Shown here one piece after another: positions 7,937-19,057 of a stretch of DNA of 64,000 nt. The notes beneath the pieces are model-generated. The model was not told the DNA's origin, did no database searches, and saw nothing but the letters and a program-made list of their open reading frames with translations. The stretch is from Gammaproteobacteria bacterium. Lineage in GTDB: Bacteria > Pseudomonadota > Gammaproteobacteria > Pseudomonadales > Azotimanducaceae. The translations under genes were made by a program, and so were the position numbers. The stretch's first letter is position 1. Each line of letters opens with the position of its first letter. The stretch is from positions 124,001 to 188,000 of the forward strand of contig VXLL01000035.1 of NCBI GenBank assembly GCA_009841615.1, written 5' to 3'.

Positions 7937-10900
7937 GTGACATCCAACTCAGAGCAGGCTCCTGCAAAACCACGTAACCTTTTAAGTCTTCCGGTGTTGG
8001 TACCGGTTGCGGTTTCGATGCTCTTCTTATCGATGGTTATGTTGGGAATCGTTGGCATCTCTCGCATGCCTGTGGAACTGGAGCCTTCCTTTGAAGGGAA
8101 TCAGATATTTGTCAATTTCTCTCGTCCTGGAAGCACCCCCGAAGTAGTCGAACGCGAGATTCTGCTCCCCTTGTTGTCTCGTATCTCGGGGCTTGGTGGA
8201 GTGGTAGACAACAATGCGTCTATTACTGGTTCATCGGGTTACCTCGCATTGAACTTTCATCCAAAGACAAAAATGAAGAATCGCAAGCGTGAGATTGAAG
8301 ACATTGCGAGTGTTTTATTACGTCAGCAAGATCGAGGATCAGCTTATATTGGGGTAAATAGTTATTCGACGAGTGCAGAGAGTCGCTTGATCATGCGGGT
8401 ATTGGTCACCTCAAAGGGACTTCACTCCGACGCGATTTTTGATCTCGCGAGTGATCGAATTGAACCGAGACTAGCTTCGGTGCCAGGAGTCGCACGCGCC
8501 CAACTTGAAGGCGGCGGGGGACGTCAAGTCAATATTTTTGTGGACCCGGACGATGCTGTAGCGTTAGGAATTTCGCTTGGAGACATTCGTGGAGCGATCG
8601 CAAATAGTTTAGGGCAGGTGCAATCGGTCGGTACTCTGGATTCCGGTAATGGTCGGACCAGCGTGATGGTAGATGGGCAAGTCGATTCAATCAACCATAT
8701 CCGGAAGACACGTCTTGATCCAGCGCGCGGAGTTAAGGTCGCGGACATTTCGACGATCGAACTAGGGTACGCTCTAGGTGAAACTCGATTGCGGTACAAC
8801 GGCAACCCCGCAATCGGACTACGCATTTTTCAAGAACCAGGTTCTAACCTGGTGCAGGTGGGTAAAGCCGTTGAGGAGCGAATTAGAGAAGTTAGACGCG
8901 AGATCCAAAATCTGGGCTTAGGCCTCGAGATTATTGAGAACGAAGCAGAGGATCTACATAAAGATATTGCGCGAGTCTATATGCTCGGCTTTATTGGACT
9001 TGCAATTGCACTCCTAGTTCTCTTTTTATTCTTACGTCGTTGGCGCGCAGTGTTGGTCGTGGGAATATCTGTCCCCGTAAGTGTCACGTTTGCCCTAGCG
9101 GGATTGTATTTAATGGGTCAAAGCGTGAATTTGTACACCTTGGCTGGACTTTCGATCGCTATTGGGCTATTGGTAGACAATAGTGTTGTTGTTTACGAAT
9201 CGATTCTGCGTGGTATCGAACGTGGGCTGAGCGCGGTACAGGCGACTCGGGTAGGATTGCGTAAGACAGTGCGCGCGATTGTCGCAGCAAGTGTTACCAC
9301 GACACTAGTGTTTGTACCAGTTTTTATTCTAGGTTTAGAAGATCCCTACTTACAGAAAATGATTGAAACTTTTGCGATTGCTGTAATTCTTCCAGTAATC
9401 GCATCCATGTTGGTCGCAGTGGGTTTGGTGCCATTACTAGCACACAAATTAGCAGCACCAGCTGCGCTTACGCGCATTAAACAGCGACGAGACGTACGAG
9501 AGCTCAGAGGTGGTTTTCGCGCCCCGGACCCGGCAAAAATATTGTTGACGGGTTTCGCTGCGAAGGCAATTCGCCATCCTGCTTCTTGGATTGCTGCGAC
9601 CATAGTTTTAGTTATGGTTACACTGGTGGTAACCCTCGCTTTCAATCTAATCGCACCAGGTGAACTTGTGCGTGAAGCGGATCAAGCCGACCGAACACAG
9701 GTATCCATTCAGGTCCACGACGATAAAAGGGCAGAATTAGATCGGATTGAGGAACATGTTCAAATAATTGAAGAAATTCTATTAGACACCGCGGGAGTCG
9801 ATTCGATTCAGTCCCGCGTGAATGTCGACGAGGTATCTCTGGACATTTCTTTCGTCGATATCAAGGAACGTCCTGATGACTTCCGTGCTAGTGAATTTAG
9901 TGACATGGTAGACCGCATCATCCAAGAGAAAGCAATGACCGACGTTTTTGATATCGTGGATGTCTATAGCGGTTACGGATACGGGTGGGGTGGCGGAAGT
10001 TATTACGGAGGATCTTACTTCCGGGGTATTCCAAAACAAGTCATCGTCTCAGGACCGGATCCTAAGATCCTTTATGATGTAGCGCACGAAATTAGTACTC
10101 GTTTACGCGAACACACTCGCGTTCGACGCACTGATGTTCCTGTAGGACGAAGTTCTCCAGAACTTTGGATAGAACCCAACCGACGTGCCCTAGACGCGTT
10201 CGGTTTAACGTTGCAACAAGCGATGTCATTTGTTGATCTGTCTGGCCGTGCTGTGACATCTACGCAAATTGATTTTCCGCTATCAAATGGTCGCGAAATT
10301 CCTATTCGCATTGAACTTGAAAGCGCGAGAGAACGGAACGTCGCATTAAGAGAGCTGCGGGAAATGCGCGTCCAAACTCCCAACGGTGTCTTACCCGTAA
10401 GTGCCCTGGCGAGCATTAGAAGGGGGACGCCGCCAGCAACCATCACTTATAGAAACGGTCGACGAGAAATGCCAGTGACCTATCAGTTGGACAATGATGT
10501 ACCAGAAAGCGGTCCAGAGCGCGTCGCAATTGAAGAAAGCGTTAAGGAGTTTATTCGTCAGATCCCACTACCGGCAGGCTATATAGTGGATACTCCAAGC
10601 GAAGCGGAACAGTTTAAATTTGCGCAGAAGTTAGTGTTGCCGGTACTGGGATTGTTGTTCTTAGTACTTGCTTTTACATTTGAATCCCTAGCTGTGCCGG
10701 TGTTGATATTTCTTGCGATACCACTAGTAATCGTGGGGTCGATGTGGGGGTTGGTCTTGACCGGTACTCCATTGGGCTTTTTTGCTGTTCTGGGTTTCTT
10801 CGTGCTTGCCGGTTTGAGCATTAATCCCTCCATCTTATTGCTTGATCGGATGCAACAATTTTCACGCGCTGGGTTCACACGCGGGGGAGCAGCATTCGCA

Positions 10901-12754
10901 GCTGTCCTCGAACGCACAAGGCCAGTGTTAATGACCACCGCGACAACGGTTGCAGCCCTGTTTCCACTCGCCATTACAACGGGTCGCGAAAACGAGATGT
11001 GGCCGCCGTTTGCCATCGTAGTTATGGGCGGCTTAGTGTCCAGTGCGATTCTCACTCTCATCATCATTCCGGTGGGCTATGTGTTTCTCAAACGCCTAGA
11101 CGAGACATTCGGTCGGTTAGGTGCTTGGCTCATGATTGGTTGGATGACGCTTACCATCGGAACCATGTTTGTTCTCGTAGAGTTCGCTGGACTTGATAAG
11201 TTTTTCTGGCAGATCGTGTGCTCGGTTTTAATCGCTGGTTTTTATTTAACCCTGATTGTGTTGTTTTTCCGGCGAGTCGAATTGCCTGAACCCGAGACGC
11301 ACGACGGTCCTCCGAAGCTTGTTGTTACTTACCTGCGCAAGATTTATGGTTTACCTGGCGCAATTCGGCGCGCGTTGACTTCTCGCAAGGAGTTTGTCGC
11401 TAAAGTCTTGGAGGCAAAGGGTACTATCTTTACCCGAACGGAAACACTGGAACGAGCGACGGTACTACTTATTTTGGCAGTTGGTTTCGGCGCGATAGGG
11501 TGGATTAACAACGCGGGTGGCTGGAAATTGTTATTTTGGTTGGTCGCTTCGACATTCCTCTCTCTGATTTGTATTGAGATTAGGAAGTTTCGAGGACGAG
11601 TGACTCCAGAAGGCGCTCACATTCGCGGTGGCGTAGAAGGTTTTTTCAAGATTTTGCTTCCTTGGATCGCGGTGTTCAGTTTCTGTTATTTGGAAATAGT
11701 CAATCCCGCATATTTGAACGATGAACCTGCAAGATCCAACTGGTTCTGGCCAATATTGTTCAGTGCGTTGTTGCTATTTGGACAAATGGTGCGTCGTAAT
11801 GCGCTCCAACAATCCAATGGGAAGATTGGGCCGCGTGTCACCAGGGGATTCTTGAAGTATCCCCGTACTTGGTATCGCCGGATGACATTGAAACTTGGAG
11901 GGTTCGATCTTCCGGGTAAAGAAATACATGCCCTGTCATCCGTGTCGTTCACCGCGACTAAAGGGATGATTGGAATCTTAGGACCCAACGGAGCTGGAAA
12001 GACGACTCTGCTCCGCCAGTTGGCAGGCATATTAGATCCTACTCGAGGCAATGTCCGTTATGGTGGCGTATCAATCGGTCCGATAAGACACGTACTTGCG
12101 CGTTGGGTTGGTTACTTGCCGCAAGATGCTGGTCTTCCCCGCAATTTGTCGTCGCGGGAGTACCTCGCGTATTACGCCGCACTCTATGAGATTCCTCCAG
12201 CAGAGCGAGCTGAACGAGTTCGAACACTTCTAAAAGAAGTAGGTCTGGGCGATAAGATCAATGAAAAGATTGGCTCACTGTCGGGCGGTATGCGACAACG
12301 TGTAGCTGTCGCACGGACGTTGCTGAGACTACCGTCCATCATTATCGTAGACGAACCAACCGTAGGGTTGGATCCACGCGAACGAATTCGTTTTCGTAAT
12401 TTGCTCTCGCGCTTAGCCGCTTCACGTATTGTGCTATTTTCGACTCACGTAGTTGAAGATGTCGCGATTTCTTGCGATCGCGTGCTGGTTATCGCGAAGA
12501 GCCGACTAAGATTTGACGGGAGTCCAACCGAGCTTGCACAAAAAGCGATCGACAAGGTTTGGGAGGTGGAACTTGAACCAGGCGCAAGTTTTGAGCTACC
12601 AACCGAAGCCACCCTAGCCGAGGAATCACCCACCCCGTCTGGAGGGAAACTACAACGCATCGTCGCTGCGGTATCACCAAGCGAGAGAGCGAAGTCTATC
12701 GGACCACGACCAGAAGATGGTTATCTTTGGCTCCTTGCACAGGCAGAAGCGTGA
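7937..12754 (+). CDS. RND efflux permease fused to an ABC-transporter ATPase
   Basis: This 1605-residue protein has an RND permease at about residues 20-1060. Membrane segment 1 is near 20-43, a first periplasmic domain follows, and segment 4 has [15 protein letters not shown] with a conserved aspartate. There is a second periplasmic domain with a Gly/Tyr-rich insert near 676-697 and a second membrane bundle ending near 1055. A linker with about six further membrane segments spans roughly 1060-1290. A full ABC ATPase follows from about 1317: Walker [10 protein letters not shown] near 1349, signature LSGGMRQR near 1448, Walker B IIIVDEPT near 1468 and the switch histidine in FSTHVVED near 1500. 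RND pumps normally use only the proton gradient. The start is a GTG. No adaptor protein or TolC gene is adjacent. The ATPase probably serves the ABC-2 permease encoded next. The fusion is seen in one frame; its function is inference. Confidence 0.93.
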   Translation: MTSNSEQAPAKPRNLLSLPVLVPVAVSMLFLSMVMLGIVGISRMPVELEPSFEGNQIFVNFSRPGSTPEVVEREILLPLLSRISGLGGVVDNNASITGSSGYLALNFHPKTKMKNRKREIEDIASVLLRQQDRGSAYIGVNSYSTSAESRLIMRVLVTSKGLHSDAIFDLASDRIEPRLASVPGVARAQLEGGGGRQVNIFVDPDDAVALGISLGDIRGAIANSLGQVQSVGTLDSGNGRTSVMVDGQVDSINHIRKTRLDPARGVKVADISTIELGYALGETRLRYNGNPAIGLRIFQEPGSNLVQVGKAVEERIREVRREIQNLGLGLEIIENEAEDLHKDIARVYMLGFIGLAIALLVLFLFLRRWRAVLVVGISVPVSVTFALAGLYLMGQSVNLYTLAGLSIAIGLLVDNSVVVYESILRGIERGLSAVQATRVGLRKTVRAIVAASVTTTLVFVPVFILGLEDPYLQKMIETFAIAVILPVIASMLVAVGLVPLLAHKLAAPAALTRIKQRRDVRELRGGFRAPDPAKILLTGFAAKAIRHPASWIAATIVLVMVTLVVTLAFNLIAPGELVREADQADRTQVSIQVHDDKRAELDRIEEHVQIIEEILLDTAGVDSIQSRVNVDEVSLDISFVDIKERPDDFRASEFSDMVDRIIQEKAMTDVFDIVDVYSGYGYGWGGGSYYGGSYFRGIPKQVIVSGPDPKILYDVAHEISTRLREHTRVRRTDVPVGRSSPELWIEPNRRALDAFGLTLQQAMSFVDLSGRAVTSTQIDFPLSNGREIPIRIELESARERNVALRELREMRVQTPNGVLPVSALASIRRGTPPATITYRNGRREMPVTYQLDNDVPESGPERVAIEESVKEFIRQIPLPAGYIVDTPSEAEQFKFAQKLVLPVLGLLFLVLAFTFESLAVPVLIFLAIPLVIVGSMWGLVLTGTPLGFFAVLGFFVLAGLSINPSILLLDRMQQFSRAGFTRGGAAFAAVLERTRPVLMTTATTVAALFPLAITTGRENEMWPPFAIVVMGGLVSSAILTLIIIPVGYVFLKRLDETFGRLGAWLMIGWMTLTIGTMFVLVEFAGLDKFFWQIVCSVLIAGFYLTLIVLFFRRVELPEPETHDGPPKLVVTYLRKIYGLPGAIRRALTSRKEFVAKVLEAKGTIFTRTETLERATVLLILAVGFGAIGWINNAGGWKLLFWLVASTFLSLICIEIRKFRGRVTPEGAHIRGGVEGFFKILLPWIAVFSFCYLEIVNPAYLNDEPARSNWFWPILFSALLLFGQMVRRNALQQSNGKIGPRVTRGFLKYPRTWYRRMTLKLGGFDLPGKEIHALSSVSFTATKGMIGILGPNGAGKTTLLRQLAGILDPTRGNVRYGGVSIGPIRHVLARWVGYLPQDAGLPRNLSSREYLAYYAALYEIPPAERAERVRTLLKEVGLGDKINEKIGSLSGGMRQRVAVARTLLRLPSIIIVDEPTVGLDPRERIRFRNLLSRLAASRIVLFSTHVVEDVAISCDRVLVIAKSRLRFDGSPTELAQKAIDKVWEVELEPGASFELPTEATLAEESPTPSGGKLQRIVAAVSPSERAKSIGPRPEDGYLWLLAQAEA

Positions 12755-13485
12755 GAAAATTCTGGTTAAAAGTCTCGCAGTGGCTTGAACTAATACGCCT
12801 TGCAATGGTGGCGATAGCCGGACACTTTTTTTGGATTTGGCCGCTTGTGCTGGTCGTTGGTTGGTTGTCGGTACATACATTCCTCGAACACGATAAGATC
12901 AACATTATCAATTCGATCACCGTTTCGGATGTTCAGAATCGAATGCTGGGAATACCGTTAGCAATATTGGGCGGGATACTTGGACTAAGAATCATCGCCG
13001 GGGAGATAAATGCTCGGACGATTGAGATCATCTACACCGTACCGGGTGGCGCAATTCGCGTTTGGACGATCAAGTTACTTGCCGCAATTGCAATGGTTTT
13101 GATTACCGAAATAGCTTTAGCTTCATACACCTGGTTCTACTTTACCCACTTTCCTATTGAAGCGATGCTGGGTGCATTTCTGGCTTCAATGTTTTTCATG
13201 GTTATTTCCATGGGATTCTCTGCTTTGTTTCGCAGTGAGGTGTCTGGCGCGATTATTGCCGCACTCATATTCGGTGTTAGCATGCTCATGATGCAAGGAG
13301 CAGGTCAAGAAAACATAAAAAAATTCTTGCCGTTCTTCAACCCTTACGCGGCGAACATCGATGAGTCTGTGAACTTACTATCTTTCACGCTTCAAAACCG
13401 CATTGGTTACTTTCTCGTCATAATGGGTCTTATATGTTTAGCCTACATGCGCGGCGAACGACGTGAAAAGTTACTCAGCGTCTAG
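12751..13485 (+). CDS. ABC-2 type transporter permease
   Basis: The 244-residue protein has six hydrophobic segments and no ATPase, in the style of small ABC-2 permeases (NatB/GldF/YhaP-like). A cytoplasmic helix reading [15 protein letters not shown] lies after segment 2, where such permeases contact their ATPase. I chose the GTG at 12751, which overlaps the stop of the fusion gene as GTGA; a TTG-type start at 12727 would overlap further. The tight overlap suggests coupled translation and a fixed complex with the ATPase domain of the fusion protein. The next gene overlaps its last 23 bases. The substrate is unknown. Confidence 0.85.
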   Translation: MRKFWLKVSQWLELIRLAMVAIAGHFFWIWPLVLVVGWLSVHTFLEHDKINIINSITVSDVQNRMLGIPLAILGGILGLRIIAGEINARTIEIIYTVPGGAIRVWTIKLLAAIAMVLITEIALASYTWFYFTHFPIEAMLGAFLASMFFMVISMGFSALFRSEVSGAIIAALIFGVSMLMMQGAGQENIKKFLPFFNPYAANIDESVNLLSFTLQNRIGYFLVIMGLICLAYMRGERREKLLSV

Positions 13486-14110
13486 TGCACGGGAATATGA
13501 TCACCCAGTAGTTGTAGAGTCTGTTAGGCACGCGATTCCGATCATACAAGAAGACGGCATCGTTCGGTATATTCCCGGCTTCTTATCCGCAGCCGCTAGC
13601 GATCATTTGTTAGCTAGGTCGCTTGCTGAAATAGTATGGGCTCAAGATCATGTAAAACTCTTCGGCAAGTCGATGCCTGTTCCGCGCGTGTCGGCTTGGT
13701 TCTCGAGCATCAATGCCTCGTACAAGTATTCAGGTTTAGTACACCGACCACAAGAAATGCCGGATTTCGTTAGCGAACTACTATGTGAAGTCGTAATGAG
13801 GACTGGGATCGACTTTAATTCAATATTGGTGAATCTCTATCGGGATGGTACCCAAAGTATGGGCTGGCATGCTGATGACGAACCTGAACTTGGACCAGAA
13901 GTAACTATCGCGTCGCTGAGTGTCGGAGCTGTGCGCGAACTGCGATTGCGACACCGACATGACAAGAGTCTACGTGTAACAACCTCCCTCGCGCACGGTT
14001 CGTTATTGATGATGTACCCGCCACTGCAAGAGTATTGGTTGCACGAACTGCCGAAACGTAGGAGCATTACCGAGCCGAGGGTAAATTTCTCGTTTCGCGT
14101 ACTTCAATGA
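13463..14110 (+). CDS. alkB: AlkB-family alpha-ketoglutarate-dependent dioxygenase
   Basis: This 215-residue protein belongs to the iron(II)/2-oxoglutarate dioxygenases that reverse alkylation damage on DNA or RNA bases, closest in layout to the ALKBH2/3-type bacterial members. The HXD iron motif is WHADDE near residue 135, the second histidine is in YWLHELPKR near residue 193, and the 2-oxoglutarate arginine is in RVNFSFR near the end. The substrate-flap region with PRVSAWF and YSG is present. The GTG start lies inside the end of the ABC-2 permease gene, so it is part of the transporter operon. Linkage of a repair enzyme to an export system is unusual. Confidence 0.88.
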   Translation: MKSYSASSAREYDHPVVVESVRHAIPIIQEDGIVRYIPGFLSAAASDHLLARSLAEIVWAQDHVKLFGKSMPVPRVSAWFSSINASYKYSGLVHRPQEMPDFVSELLCEVVMRTGIDFNSILVNLYRDGTQSMGWHADDEPELGPEVTIASLSVGAVRELRLRHRHDKSLRVTTSLAHGSLLMMYPPLQEYWLHELPKRRSITEPRVNFSFRVLQ

Positions 14111-14192
14111 GAGTTACGCACAATCGGGTATGAGCTGTTTTGTAGCTGAAGAGTGAATCACAGAACATGCAACCACAGCGAAGTGATTACTG

Positions 14193-15275
14193 ATGCGAGC
14201 CGCAGTTCTACGTGAAGTAAACGCTCCCCTAACAATCGAAGAAGTTTACGTAAGCGAACCTGCTGCTCGAGAGGTTTTGATCCGAACGGTCGCGACTGGG
14301 ATTTGTCACTCTGATCTACACTTTCAACAAGGGTCGTTTCCCTTTGAGTTACCTACCGTTTTAGGACACGAAGCTGCAGGTGTTGTAGAACGAGTTGGAT
14401 CGGATGTAACGTATGTGCGGCCTGGAGATCACGTAATAACATGTCTAAGCGCGTTTTGTGGTCAGTGTGAGCACTGCTTAACGGGGCACTTAGTACGTTG
14501 TTCGGCATCGACTCTAAATCGAGACAAGGATCAAGAACCTCGTCTATTTCAGAGAGGGAACGAGATTCATCAATTTCTAAATGTCTCGGCGTTTGCCGAG
14601 TACATGCTGGTCCACGAACACGCACTAGTGCAGATTCGGCCGGACATGCCGCTTGATCGCGCCGCATTGATAGGTTGTGCCGTCACTACTGGGGTAGGTG
14701 CTGTCGTGCATACCGCCGCTGTCGAATTCGGCTCTTCTGTGGCAGTGATCGGTTGTGGTGGTGTTGGACTCTCTTGTATCAATGGTGCAGCTTTAATTGG
14801 CGCAGGACAGATTATTGCGATCGATACAGTCGACAGCAAGCTAAGGCTAGCCAAGAAGTTTGGAGCAACAGACACAATCGACGCGTCCAACACTGATCCT
14901 GTAGAAGCAGTTCGTCATCTGACAACCGATGGTGTGCATTACTCATTTGAGGCGATTGGTCTTAAATCCACGACGGAACAAGCTTGGAATATGCTTCGTC
15001 CAGGAGGTTGTGCAACTGTCATCGGCTTGATTCCAGAAGGAATCGTGATCTCAATACATGGAAACGATTTGATTCAAGAGAAAAAACTGCAGGGTTCGCT
15101 GATGGGTTCAAACAGATTTCGAGTCGACATGCCTAGACTAGTGGAGTTTTACCTAAACGGTAAATTGAACCTAGACGATTTGATCTCTGGTCATGTCCAG
15201 CTCGAACACATCAACGACTGTCTCGCGCAGCTACGTTCCCGTACGGTGACCAGAAACGTGATTATGTTTGAGTGA
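14193..15275 (+). CDS. Zinc-dependent alcohol dehydrogenase (class III-like)
   Basis: The 360-residue medium-chain dehydrogenase oxidises alcohols with NAD or a similar cofactor. Catalytic-zinc ligands are in GICHSDLH (Cys38 region) and GHEAAG (about residue 58). The structural-zinc lobe CGQCEHCLTGHLVRC near residues 89-103 has all four cysteines. The nucleotide-binding fold starts near VAVIGCGGVGLSC (about residue 183) with the acidic IDTVD after the second strand, which favours NAD over NADP. It follows the AlkB gene by 82 bases on the same strand and may share its transcript. The physiological alcohol cannot be told. Confidence 0.9.
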   Translation: MRAAVLREVNAPLTIEEVYVSEPAAREVLIRTVATGICHSDLHFQQGSFPFELPTVLGHEAAGVVERVGSDVTYVRPGDHVITCLSAFCGQCEHCLTGHLVRCSASTLNRDKDQEPRLFQRGNEIHQFLNVSAFAEYMLVHEHALVQIRPDMPLDRAALIGCAVTTGVGAVVHTAAVEFGSSVAVIGCGGVGLSCINGAALIGAGQIIAIDTVDSKLRLAKKFGATDTIDASNTDPVEAVRHLTTDGVHYSFEAIGLKSTTEQAWNMLRPGGCATVIGLIPEGIVISIHGNDLIQEKKLQGSLMGSNRFRVDMPRLVEFYLNGKLNLDDLISGHVQLEHINDCLAQLRSRTVTRNVIMFE

Positions 15276-15283
15276 GTATCACT

Positions 15284-15358
15284 TGGAGCGGGTGAAGGGA
15301 GTCGAACCCTCGTCTCCAGCTTGGGAAGCTGGGGTAATAACCGTTATACGACACCCGC
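15284..15358 (-). tRNA. tRNA-Gly (anticodon CCC)
   Basis: Read on the minus strand, the acceptor stem GCGGGTG pairs with CACCCGC, followed by discriminator T and an encoded CCA. The anticodon arm is CCAGC-TTCCCAA-GCTGG, so the anticodon is CCC, and the T-arm contains GGTTCGACTCC. The anticodon loop is the same as I recall for the E. coli glyU product. It lies between the alcohol dehydrogenase and the molybdenum hydroxylase operon, downstream of the latter. Confidence 0.95.
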
Positions 15359-15430
15359 GTCGACTGAGTGTTTGTTTGTAGTTATTTTGAGCAGTTTATC
15401 ACGCAGTTTTCGATACAGTCTCGATCCAAA

Positions 15431-16213
15431 CTAAGCAATCTTAGCAACAGCTCGTTTGGTCATTTCGGTTACGAGATGACCGCGAAACTCCTGCGAGGCG
15501 TGGATGTCGGAATTGAATTTTGAGTGATCCACTGAGACTCCTTCAACTACAGCCGGTCGGAAATCTCGTTGCAATACTTCTTCGATTGCGGTCGCTCGAA
15601 ATACGCACGAACCCGCGCCCGTAACCGCTACTCGGATTCCTGTGTTATGTTCCGCGACGAAGACTCCAACGATAGCATATCGAGAAGCTGGATTGGGAAA
15701 TTTCACGTAGGCAGCTCGTAGTGGTGTCGGGAACGAAACCGCAGTGACAATCTCGCCCGTATGGAGCGCAGTCTCGAATAGGTCCAGGAAGAATTCGTCG
15801 GCTCTAATGTCTCGATTATTGGTATGTACAGTAGCACCGAGGCCAAGTAGCGCTGCTGGATAATCGGCAGCGGGATCGTTGTTTGCAATTGAGCCACCAA
15901 TCGTGCCGCAATTACGTACCTGCAGATCTCCGATACCGCCAGCTAAGTCAGCAAGCGCTTGGATATGTGGGTTGCATGCTACGTCCGCATGGCACGTGCG
16001 ACTACCCACTCTAACAGAACCATTCTCCGTATCGATCCCTTGTAAATCATCAATCGCTCCCAAATCGATTACATCAGTAGGATAGTCTAATCGTTGCTTT
16101 AACGTAGGTATGAGTGTCATACCACCCGAAAGATACACAGCAGATTCGCTGGATTCAAACAACGTGCATGCTTCTTCGGTGGAACTAACACTGTGATATT
16201 TAAAAGAATACAT
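15431..16213 (-). CDS. Molybdenum hydroxylase FAD subunit (CoxM/XdhB-like)
   Basis: This 260-residue protein is the FAD-binding middle subunit of a xanthine dehydrogenase-family enzyme. It passes electrons from the iron-sulfur subunit to an acceptor. The FAD motifs are SGGMTLIPTLK near residue 30 and the block NCGTIGGSIANNDPAADYP near residue 100. The ATG at 16213 has GGGAG 6 bases upstream and follows the Mo-subunit stop by one base; an upstream start would overlap that gene. It is the last gene of the operon before the tRNA. Substrate not identified. Confidence 0.9.
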   Translation of the reverse strand: MYSFKYHSVSSTEEACTLFESSESAVYLSGGMTLIPTLKQRLDYPTDVIDLGAIDDLQGIDTENGSVRVGSRTCHADVACNPHIQALADLAGGIGDLQVRNCGTIGGSIANNDPAADYPAALLGLGATVHTNNRDIRADEFFLDLFETALHTGEIVTAVSFPTPLRAAYVKFPNPASRYAIVGVFVAEHNTGIRVAVTGAGSCVFRATAIEEVLQRDFRPAVVEGVSVDHSKFNSDIHASQEFRGHLVTEMTKRAVAKIA

Positions 16214-16214
16214 C

Positions 16215-18563
16215 TTAATCTCCCGTAATTGCTCGCCACACAGTTTCCGCAGTGGCTGGCATCGCAAGTTCTTTTACGTCTAAGGCATTTGTGATGGCGT
16301 TCATCACTGCAGCGGTTGCACCGATAGCACCGGCCTCACCACAGCCCTTAGCACCTAAAGGGTTATGGGTACAAGGGGTAACTGTAGTGTCAACAATGAA
16401 ATCAGGCACGTCATCGGCGCGTGGCATGGTATAGTCCATATATGATCCCGTTAGTAGTTGCCCATCGGCGTCGTATACGCCATGTTCTAACATAGCTTGT
16501 CCAATACCTTGGGTAATTCCACCATGAACTTGTCCTTCAACGATCATGGGGTTAATAACGGTACCAAAGTCGTCAACCGCGACAAAAGATACAATTTCGG
16601 TAGTCCCAGTACCGGGATCTACTTCTACCTCGCAAATATGCGTACCCGCTGGATAGGTGAAATTCGCAGGATCATAAAACGCTTTTTCAGAGAGTCCCGG
16701 TTCTAATTCCTCAATAGGGAAGTCCCCTGGCACATATGCTGAAAACGCAACTTCTCCAAACGACAGTGACTCGTTAGAGTCTGGGATCTTAAAAATGCCG
16801 TCGTCGAAAGAAACTTGTTCCTCGGTGCTATTCAACATATGGGCGGCTATCTTCTTAGCCTTTGCGATTACTTTGTCGGTTGCAGTTGCGATCGCCGAGC
16901 CCCCAACAACCAGAGATCGTGATCCATACGTACCTAAGCCATAGTCAGATTTACTCGTATCTCCGTGCACAACGGTCACGTTTTCAAAGGGAATACCCAA
17001 TTTGTCAGAGACGACTTGTGCGAACGTCGTCTCATGCCCTTGACCGTGACTGTGAGTACCCGTCATAACCGTTACCGATCCTGTTACATCGACGCGTACT
17101 TCTGCGGACTCAAAGAGACCTACCCCAGCCCCCAACGATAGAGCAACTTGAGATGGAGCTAATCCACAAGCTTCGATGTAGCAAGAGAAACCAATACCAC
17201 GTTTCCTACCATTCGCCTCACTTTCATTTCGTCGCTTAGCAAATTCAGAGTATTTTGCGAGGCTTAACGCTCTCTCTAAGCTGGCTTCGTAGTCGCCTGT
17301 ATCGTAAGTAAGTGCTACTGGGGTTGCATAGGGAAAGTCGCTAGGTTGAATGAAATTCTTACGCCGCAGTTCCGCTGGGTCGACACCGAGTTCTCTTGCG
17401 GCCGTTTCGACGAGCCGCTCCACCACATAAGTAGCCTCGGGTCGTCCTGCGCCGCGATAGGCATCAACAGGGGCAGTATTCGTGAACACTGATTTGACCT
17501 CGACGTGAATGGCTGGTGTCTTGTATTGTCCAGACAGCAAAGTGCCGTAGAGATACGTGGGAACACTGGATGCGAAAGTCGAGAGATAAGCTCCCATGTT
17601 TGCGATGGTCTTCACTCTCAAACCAAGAAATTCGCCGTCTCCCGATAATGCGAGTTCGGCTCGAGTGACATGGTCGCGGCCATGAGCGTCGGCTTGAAAA
17701 GACTCAATGCGTTCAGCTCTCCATTTAATTGGTCGCCCAACCTTTGCAGTTGCCCAAATTACCGCAGTCTCTTCCGCGTATACAAAAATCTTCGAACCAA
17801 ATCCACCGCCCACATCGGGAGAAATGACGTGAAGCTTTGCTTCCGGCGCGACATTTACAAACGCGGCGAGAATCAAGCGTTCAAGATGTGGATTTTGAGA
17901 AGTCGTGTACAGGGTGTACGAGCCGGAAGCAGCGTCATGATTACCAAGTGCCGCTCTAGGTTCGATCGCATTTGGAATCAGTCGATTGTTCACGATGTCT
18001 AGAGAAGTGACATGTACGGCGTTCGCGAATGCCCCATCCGCCGCCGCGCTGTCACCTAACTCCCAGTCATAACACTGATTGTTCGGTACGTTTTCGTGGA
18101 TCTGATCTGCTGTTGTGGCCGTTGCGACATCGACGACCGGCGTAAGAACCTCAAAGTCGGCTTCTACCAATTCCGCGGCGTTCTTCGCCTCTTCAATAGT
18201 CTCTGCAATGACCATCGCATAGATGTCGCCGACATAGTTCACGTGCGTTGTCGCGATTGCCGGATGAGATGGTGCCAACATATCGGATCCGTCTTTCGAC
18301 TTCACCAGCCAACCGCAAGGCAAATCTCCAATCCCGTCTGATCGAAGATCCTCACCGGTAAATATCGCTATCACTCCTCCTGAGCTCTCCGCATCGGTAG
18401 TGTCAATACTTTTGATAATTGCACGCGCATGTGGTGACCGCACGAAAACGCAATAAACCTGACCAGGCAGACTCAAATCATCAGTGTACGCACCCGTACC
18501 AGTAATAAATCGAGCATCCTCTTTGCGCAAGACGGAAGCCCCAATACCAGTCTTTGTAGTCAT
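16215..18563 (-). CDS. Molybdenum hydroxylase large subunit, form II CO-dehydrogenase-like
   Basis: The 782-residue catalytic subunit binds the molybdopterin cytosine dinucleotide cofactor. It starts with the aldehyde oxidase hammerhead domain ([17 protein letters not shown]). The active-site loop reads AYRGAGR near residue 367, which marks the form II (BMS-type) group; true form I CO dehydrogenases have AYXCSFR there. The catalytic glutamate is in [10 protein letters not shown] near residue 740, and GGGFGSK lies near residue 250. It is encoded between the Fe-S and FAD subunits with almost no spacing. CO oxidation is therefore doubtful, and purine, aldehyde or other heterocycle oxidation is equally possible. 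Confidence 0.9.
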   Translation of the reverse strand: MTTKTGIGASVLRKEDARFITGTGAYTDDLSLPGQVYCVFVRSPHARAIIKSIDTTDAESSGGVIAIFTGEDLRSDGIGDLPCGWLVKSKDGSDMLAPSHPAIATTHVNYVGDIYAMVIAETIEEAKNAAELVEADFEVLTPVVDVATATTADQIHENVPNNQCYDWELGDSAAADGAFANAVHVTSLDIVNNRLIPNAIEPRAALGNHDAASGSYTLYTTSQNPHLERLILAAFVNVAPEAKLHVISPDVGGGFGSKIFVYAEETAVIWATAKVGRPIKWRAERIESFQADAHGRDHVTRAELALSGDGEFLGLRVKTIANMGAYLSTFASSVPTYLYGTLLSGQYKTPAIHVEVKSVFTNTAPVDAYRGAGRPEATYVVERLVETAARELGVDPAELRRKNFIQPSDFPYATPVALTYDTGDYEASLERALSLAKYSEFAKRRNESEANGRKRGIGFSCYIEACGLAPSQVALSLGAGVGLFESAEVRVDVTGSVTVMTGTHSHGQGHETTFAQVVSDKLGIPFENVTVVHGDTSKSDYGLGTYGSRSLVVGGSAIATATDKVIAKAKKIAAHMLNSTEEQVSFDDGIFKIPDSNESLSFGEVAFSAYVPGDFPIEELEPGLSEKAFYDPANFTYPAGTHICEVEVDPGTGTTEIVSFVAVDDFGTVINPMIVEGQVHGGITQGIGQAMLEHGVYDADGQLLTGSYMDYTMPRADDVPDFIVDTTVTPCTHNPLGAKGCGEAGAIGATAAVMNAITNALDVKELAMPATAETVWRAITGD

Positions 18564-19037
18564 TTAAACACTCCTGAGTTGTGTTTGAGCAGCAAGAACC
18601 GCCTTTACGATATTCTGATAGCCGGTGCATCGACAGTAGTTTCCTTCCAAACCAGCGCGAATTTGATCGGCACTCAACGGTTCTGTCGCATCTTTAATCA
18701 TTTCAATAGCAGTCATAATCATCCCCGGCGTACAAAAGCCACACTGTAACGCATGGTTATCTCGAAACGCAGCTTGCACGGGGTGTAAATCATTGGGCGT
18801 TCCGAGACCCTCAATGGTAGTAATCGAGCCATTGTTTGCTTGAGCTGCGAGTACAGTACAGGACTTGACCGCACGGCCGTTTAACTCAACCGTGCAACTC
18901 CCACATTGACTGGTGTCGCAGCCGATGTGTGTACCGGTGAGCCTGAGGTTTTCTCTCAATAAGTCCGAGAGCAAAGTATTGTCTGGGACCGACAATGAAT
19001 GGCCTGTCCCATTAACAGTGATTGTGATGTCTACCAA
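18564..19037 (-). CDS. Molybdenum hydroxylase [2Fe-2S] subunit (CoxS-like)
   Basis: The 157-residue subunit carries two [2Fe-2S] clusters that take electrons from the molybdenum site to FAD. The plant-ferredoxin type cluster uses CDTSQCGSC with a further cysteine in VKSC. The helical second domain has CGFCTPGM and CRCTGYQNIV. Length and order are normal for the family. The stop directly abuts the ATG of the large subunit, so the two are translated together. A good AGGAGG-like site (CTAGGAGGAAACATTG) lies ahead of the start region. Confidence 0.93.
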   Translation of the reverse strand: MVDITITVNGTGHSLSVPDNTLLSDLLRENLRLTGTHIGCDTSQCGSCTVELNGRAVKSCTVLAAQANNGSITTIEGLGTPNDLHPVQAAFRDNHALQCGFCTPGMIMTAIEMIKDATEPLSADQIRAGLEGNYCRCTGYQNIVKAVLAAQTQLRSV

Positions 19038-19057
19038 TGTTTCCTCCTAGGTTGTCT

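Noticed and set aside
10579-11067. Open frame of 162 codons opposite the RND gene
   Set aside because: It mirrors the membrane-helix region of a clear RND protein and encodes a Thr/Asn/Lys-rich sequence with no family features.
16215-18563. True aerobic CO dehydrogenase (form I CoxL)
   Set aside because: The active-site loop is AYRGAGR rather than AYXCSFR.
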